From Candidatus Gallimonas intestinigallinarum (GTDB lineage: Bacteria; Bacillota_A; Clostridia; Christensenellales; Borkfalkiaceae), in NCBI GenBank assembly GCA_019116405.1, contig DXBS01000028.1:1-17521 (forward strand): 17,521 nucleotides of DNA, read 5' to 3'. Shown piece by piece: positions 14,886 to 17,521 of the stretch. The number at the start of each line of letters is the position of its first letter. Within the stretch, counting starts at the first letter, position 1. A program made the translations under genes and the position numbers. The notes beneath the pieces were generated by a model. The model was not told the DNA's origin, did not search any database, and worked only from the letters and a program-made list of their open reading frames with translations.

Positions 14886-16391
14886 TCATATATTTTTTTT
14901 GAGGTTGTCCGTGTTGAGGAAGGGGTACTTGGAGAGGAACTCGTAGAGCTCGCGCATGATGACTGTGTTGCCGCCCGCGCTGTCCGATTCCACGTTGATG
15001 GGCATGATGGGCTCGTGCAGGCTCATGCGAAGGAGCGCCCAGCCGTTGCCGTGCGAAACATCGAAGTTGACGCGCACGCCCTCGCAGTTGTCGGGTGCGA
15101 GCGTCATGTAGGGCGTCTGCTCCGCGTGCGCGGTGAAGTCGGCGATGACCCCCTTGCCCAGGTTCTTGAAGTCGCAGCCCGGGATAAAGCCGAGGCGCAC
15201 TTCGGCTGCCTCTGCGGGCTCGGGCAGGTCGGCAATGAGCGCCATTAAGTCTTTTCCCTCCTTGGCGCATTGGGCGAGCGCGATGAGAAGGCGGGTGACG
15301 AGGTATGCGCCGTCGTCAAGGAAGTAGTTTTCCCTGAGCGCCGCGTGACCGCTCGTCTCGATCGCGAGCGGGGAGTTCTTGCCCTCGGCGTTGAGGCGCT
15401 TTGCCTCGTTGATGACGTTCTTGTAGCCGCGCTTGAAGCGGCGGTGTACGCCGCCGCGGGAGGCGATGAACTGCGCCAGACCGTCGCTCGTGACGGAGTC
15501 GGTGACGATGACCGCGCCCGGCTGCTCCTGCAAAAGGATGGCGGAGATGAGTGCGATGAGGCGGTTGCGGTTGATCTCCTCGCCGTCGGGAGCGACGGCG
15601 CCCGCGCGGTCGACGTCGGTATCGAAGATGATGCCGAAGTCCGCCTTGTTTTTGACGACCGCCGCGCAGACGGACCCCATCGCCGTCTCGTTCTCGGGGT
15701 TGGGAATGTGGTTGGGGAAGGAGCCGTCGGGATCGAGGAACTGCGAGCCCGTCGTGTCCGCGCCCAGCGGCTTTAAGACGAGGTCTACATAGAACCAGCC
15801 CGCGCCGTTGCCCGCGTCGACGAGGATCTTCTTGCCCGCGAGCGGCTTGTCCGAACCGCATGCCTTACGCACCTTCTCCACGAGGTCAGCCGAGTACTTT
15901 TCGATATAGCTCTTTTTTGTCACGCTTCCCTTGCCCGAAGGGAAATTGCCCGCCGCCGCGATTTTTAGGATATCCGCGACATCCGAGCCTTCCAGTCCGC
16001 CCTCCTTGGAGAAGAACTTGAGCCCGTTCTTCTGATAGGGCAGGTGGCTCGCCGTGATCATGACGGAGACGTCCGCGCCGAAATCGTCCTGCAGGAGCAT
16101 GAACATGGACGGCGTAGAGGAGAGCCCCGTCAGGATGACGTTGCCGCCGCATGACGTGACGCCCTCGGCGACGAGCGATGCAATGTGATCTGCCGAGAGG
16201 CGGGAGTCGTGCCCGACGGCAACGGTAGGGCAGGGCTTGCCCGTTTTGTCCGCCGCCCAGACGCAAAACGCCTTGGCGATCGCGAGAACGGCTTCGTCCG
16301 TTAAAGTGACGGGGTCGTTATCGACGCCCGCGATCGCAGTGCCGCGCACGTCGGTGCCGTTCCGTAAGTTGAGAAATTCTTGTTCTGTCAT
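14886..16391 (-). CDS. Phosphohexomutase (phosphomannomutase/phosphoglucomutase family)
   Basis: This 501-residue alpha-D-phosphohexomutase interconverts hexose 1- and 6-phosphates. Motifs in order are 'GTDVRG' near the N terminus, the phosphoserine loop 'ITASHLP' (Ser115, usually TASHNP), the Mg site 'DTDVDR' (257-262) and the sugar-binding 'ETSGH' (345-349). The C-terminal phosphate loop reads 'RMSLHEP' instead of the common R.SGTEP; I recall a similar SLHDP form from a clostridial and plant subfamily. Whether mannose, glucose or another sugar is the substrate cannot be told. The start is the ATG at 16391 after a G-rich site; 26 residues of open frame upstream are rejected because they span the promoter. 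It heads an operon with transketolase. Confidence 0.9.
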   Translation of the reverse strand: MTEQEFLNLRNGTDVRGTAIAGVDNDPVTLTDEAVLAIAKAFCVWAADKTGKPCPTVAVGHDSRLSADHIASLVAEGVTSCGGNVILTGLSSTPSMFMLLQDDFGADVSVMITASHLPYQKNGLKFFSKEGGLEGSDVADILKIAAAGNFPSGKGSVTKKSYIEKYSADLVEKVRKACGSDKPLAGKKILVDAGNGAGWFYVDLVLKPLGADTTGSQFLDPDGSFPNHIPNPENETAMGSVCAAVVKNKADFGIIFDTDVDRAGAVAPDGEEINRNRLIALISAILLQEQPGAVIVTDSVTSDGLAQFIASRGGVHRRFKRGYKNVINEAKRLNAEGKNSPLAIETSGHAALRENYFLDDGAYLVTRLLIALAQCAKEGKDLMALIADLPEPAEAAEVRLGFIPGCDFKNLGKGVIADFTAHAEQTPYMTLAPDNCEGVRVNFDVSHGNGWALLRMSLHEPIMPINVESDSAGGNTVIMRELYEFLSKYPFLNTDNLKKNI

Positions 16392-16401
16392 AGTCCCCCC
16401 A

Positions 16402-16431
16402 CGGGCAAATATTAGTCGTACGACCTGCCCG
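16402..16431 (-). promoter_or_regulatory. 5' leader stem-loop of the phosphohexomutase operon
   Basis: The arms CGGGCA (16402-16407) and TGCCCG (16426-16431) enclose a loop that holds the 10-bp palindrome GTCGTACGAC (16415-16424). It lies just downstream of the expected transcription start and about 10 bases before the ATG. It could be a 5' mRNA stem-loop or a protein-binding site. Confidence 0.45.
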
Positions 16432-16440
16432 CATGCTTCC

Positions 16441-16469
16441 ATTATAATGGTTTTGGGTGGTATTTTCAA
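16441..16469 (-). promoter_or_regulatory. Promoter of the phosphohexomutase-transketolase operon
   Basis: On the minus strand, TTGAAA (16469-16464) and TATAAT (16446-16441) are separated by 17 bases. The -10 box is embedded in the 12-bp palindrome CCATTATAATGG (16439-16450). Confidence 0.8.
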
Positions 16470-16507
16470 TACCTTTTTGAAAAAAGAAAAGATTTTTTTG
16501 AAAAATC

Positions 16508-16536
16508 TTGCGATTAAGGCGTATCTATGATATAAT
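16508..16536 (+). promoter_or_regulatory. Promoter of the DegV gene
   Basis: TTGCGA (16508-16513) and TATAAT (16531-16536) are separated by 17 bases, 26 bases before the start ATG. The AT-rich inverted repeat AAGATTTTT-TTG-AAAAATCTT (16489-16509) touches the -35 box and lies between the two divergent promoters. Confidence 0.75.
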
Positions 16537-16561
16537 GTTACAAAATATTTGGAGAGACACT

Positions 16562-17452
16562 ATGTACAAATTTACGCTTTCAACCGATTCGACTTGCGAT
16601 CTGTACCATGATTTTATCGTGGAGAACGATATCAAGTTTGTCCCGCTCACCTTTACGATGGAGAAGGACGGCAAGATGGAAGATCACCTCGATAACTTCA
16701 CCGAATACAGCCAGTACGTCGATTTCTACAATCAGCTGCGCGCCGGTGGATTTTCCCGCACGAGCATGCTCAACTATGAATCGCACTACCAGCACTTTCT
16801 GAAGATGGCGCAGGGGGGCGCGGAGGACGTCGTGCACTTCACGATCTCCTCGGGGCTTTCGCCCACCAAGACGGTCGCTGCCAAGGCGGCGGCGGACGTC
16901 AAGAAGGACTATCCCAAGTTTGAAGTGTATGTCGTCGACCCGCTCACCGCAACGGTGGGGCAGGGCGCGCTTGTGCGCATTGCGCTCGATTGGAGAAATG
17001 CGGGCAAGACGGCGCAGGAGACGTACGACTACGTCAACAGCCTGCGCCTGCATATTCAACACTTCGTCGTGGCAAACGATTTGTATTACTTAAAGCGCGG
17101 CGGCAGAGTTTCGGGCGTGAGTGCGGCGGTCGGCACCATGCTCAATATCAAGCCCATTCTCACCTTTGACAGCGAAGGAAAACTGCAGGTCATCGATAAG
17201 GTCAAGGGCAACAAAAAGGCGATCGCCTTCATCAAGGCGAAGATGGAGAAGGAGGGCCCGGACGAACATAAGCATGTGTTCATCGTCCATACCGACAACG
17301 TACCCTGCGCAAAGGAGCTGGAGGAGTACGTCAAGGAGCGCTTCGGCATTCAGCCGTATGTCTCCATCATGGGACCCGTCATCGGCTCGCACGTCGGCCC
17401 CGGCGCGTTTGCTTTGGGGTATCTCTCCAAGAGTCTGAGAGGAGAGATATGA
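16562..17452 (+). CDS. DegV family protein (fatty-acid-binding, FakB-like)
   Basis: This 296-residue protein belongs to the DegV/FakB family, whose members bind a fatty acid and present it to the kinase FakA for phosphorylation. Features seen are an N-terminal 'LSTDSTCDLY' (S.D...DL), the fatty-acid-binding 'SRTSML' (TS motif), 'HFTISSGLSPT' (iSs.lSgT), 'VVDPLTATVGQGALV' (D...as.G.G..v), 'YLKRGGRVSG' (Y.L.kgGRis) and, at the C terminus, 'GPVIGSHVGPGAFALGY'. The length is typical. The ATG at 16562 has GGAGAG seven bases upstream and sits 26 bases after a good promoter; an 18-residue upstream extension overlaps that promoter and is rejected. A fakA gene is not in the window. Confidence 0.92.
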   Translation: MYKFTLSTDSTCDLYHDFIVENDIKFVPLTFTMEKDGKMEDHLDNFTEYSQYVDFYNQLRAGGFSRTSMLNYESHYQHFLKMAQGGAEDVVHFTISSGLSPTKTVAAKAAADVKKDYPKFEVYVVDPLTATVGQGALVRIALDWRNAGKTAQETYDYVNSLRLHIQHFVVANDLYYLKRGGRVSGVSAAVGTMLNIKPILTFDSEGKLQVIDKVKGNKKAIAFIKAKMEKEGPDEHKHVFIVHTDNVPCAKELEEYVKERFGIQPYVSIMGPVIGSHVGPGAFALGYLSKSLRGEI

Positions 17453-17464
17453 AAGGGTTCACGA

Positions 17465-17492
17465 CTTTCTTTTCGAACTGACGAAAAGAAAG
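17465..17492 (+). terminator. Possible terminator hairpin after the DegV gene
   Basis: An 11-bp perfect stem (CTTTCTTTTCG 17465-17475 with its complement 17482-17492, loop AACTGA) lies 12 bases after the DegV stop. No T tract follows, so termination here is uncertain. The remaining 29 bases to the window edge show nothing I recognise. Confidence 0.4.
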
Positions 17493-17521
17493 CCCGTGAG
17501 ATTTAGAGAAACCCAACAGTC

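Overview
The window reads as chromosome from a GC-rich Bacillota of the class Clostridia, probably an uncultured gut lineage. The support is the order trmK, Nif3-family, C4 zinc-ribbon protein, a YlbJ-type sporulation membrane protein, a DegV protein, consensus sigma-A promoters and strong GGAGG ribosome-binding sites. The taxon is inferred from gene content and style, not from a marker search. Genes are tightly packed, and no stretch longer than 300 bases lacks a gene.

Layout. 1-3546 (+) carries the 3' part of trmK, a Nif3/YbgI-family protein, a coiled-coil C4 zinc-ribbon protein, a compact alanine racemase and 5-formyltetrahydrofolate cyclo-ligase. A near-perfect promoter overlapping the last stop codon starts a second (+) operon at 3602-7151: a five-helix membrane protein of unknown function, rsmD, coaD, DAHP synthase and prephenate dehydratase. 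Every junction after the membrane protein overlaps by 1-8 bases, so rRNA modification, CoA synthesis and the first aromatic and phenylalanine steps are probably translationally coupled. A ylbJ-like gene (-) converges on pheA with overlapping 3' ends. Next come a patatin-like lipase and rarA (+, TAATG junction), closed by an 18-bp hairpin.

10234-12189 is an accessory block. It holds four paralogous genes of about 110 codons on the minus strand, each encoding a CxxC...CxxC zinc ribbon followed by a two-helix DUF4190-like membrane module. A 68-residue XRE-family regulator gene lies divergently among them. Three of the paralogues have near-consensus promoters whose spacers are filled by TTCC...GGAA inverted repeats. 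One of these repeats recurs in the leader of the regulator gene. This looks like a small self-regulated family and is the most interesting part of the window.

12281-16391 (-) carries a nitroreductase, transketolase and a phosphohexomutase. The last two form an operon from a clear promoter at 16441-16469. A DegV fatty-acid-binding-type gene is transcribed divergently to the right edge.

Everything outside the zinc-ribbon/XRE block is ordinary housekeeping content. No tRNA, rRNA, CRISPR array, transposase or riboswitch was recognised.
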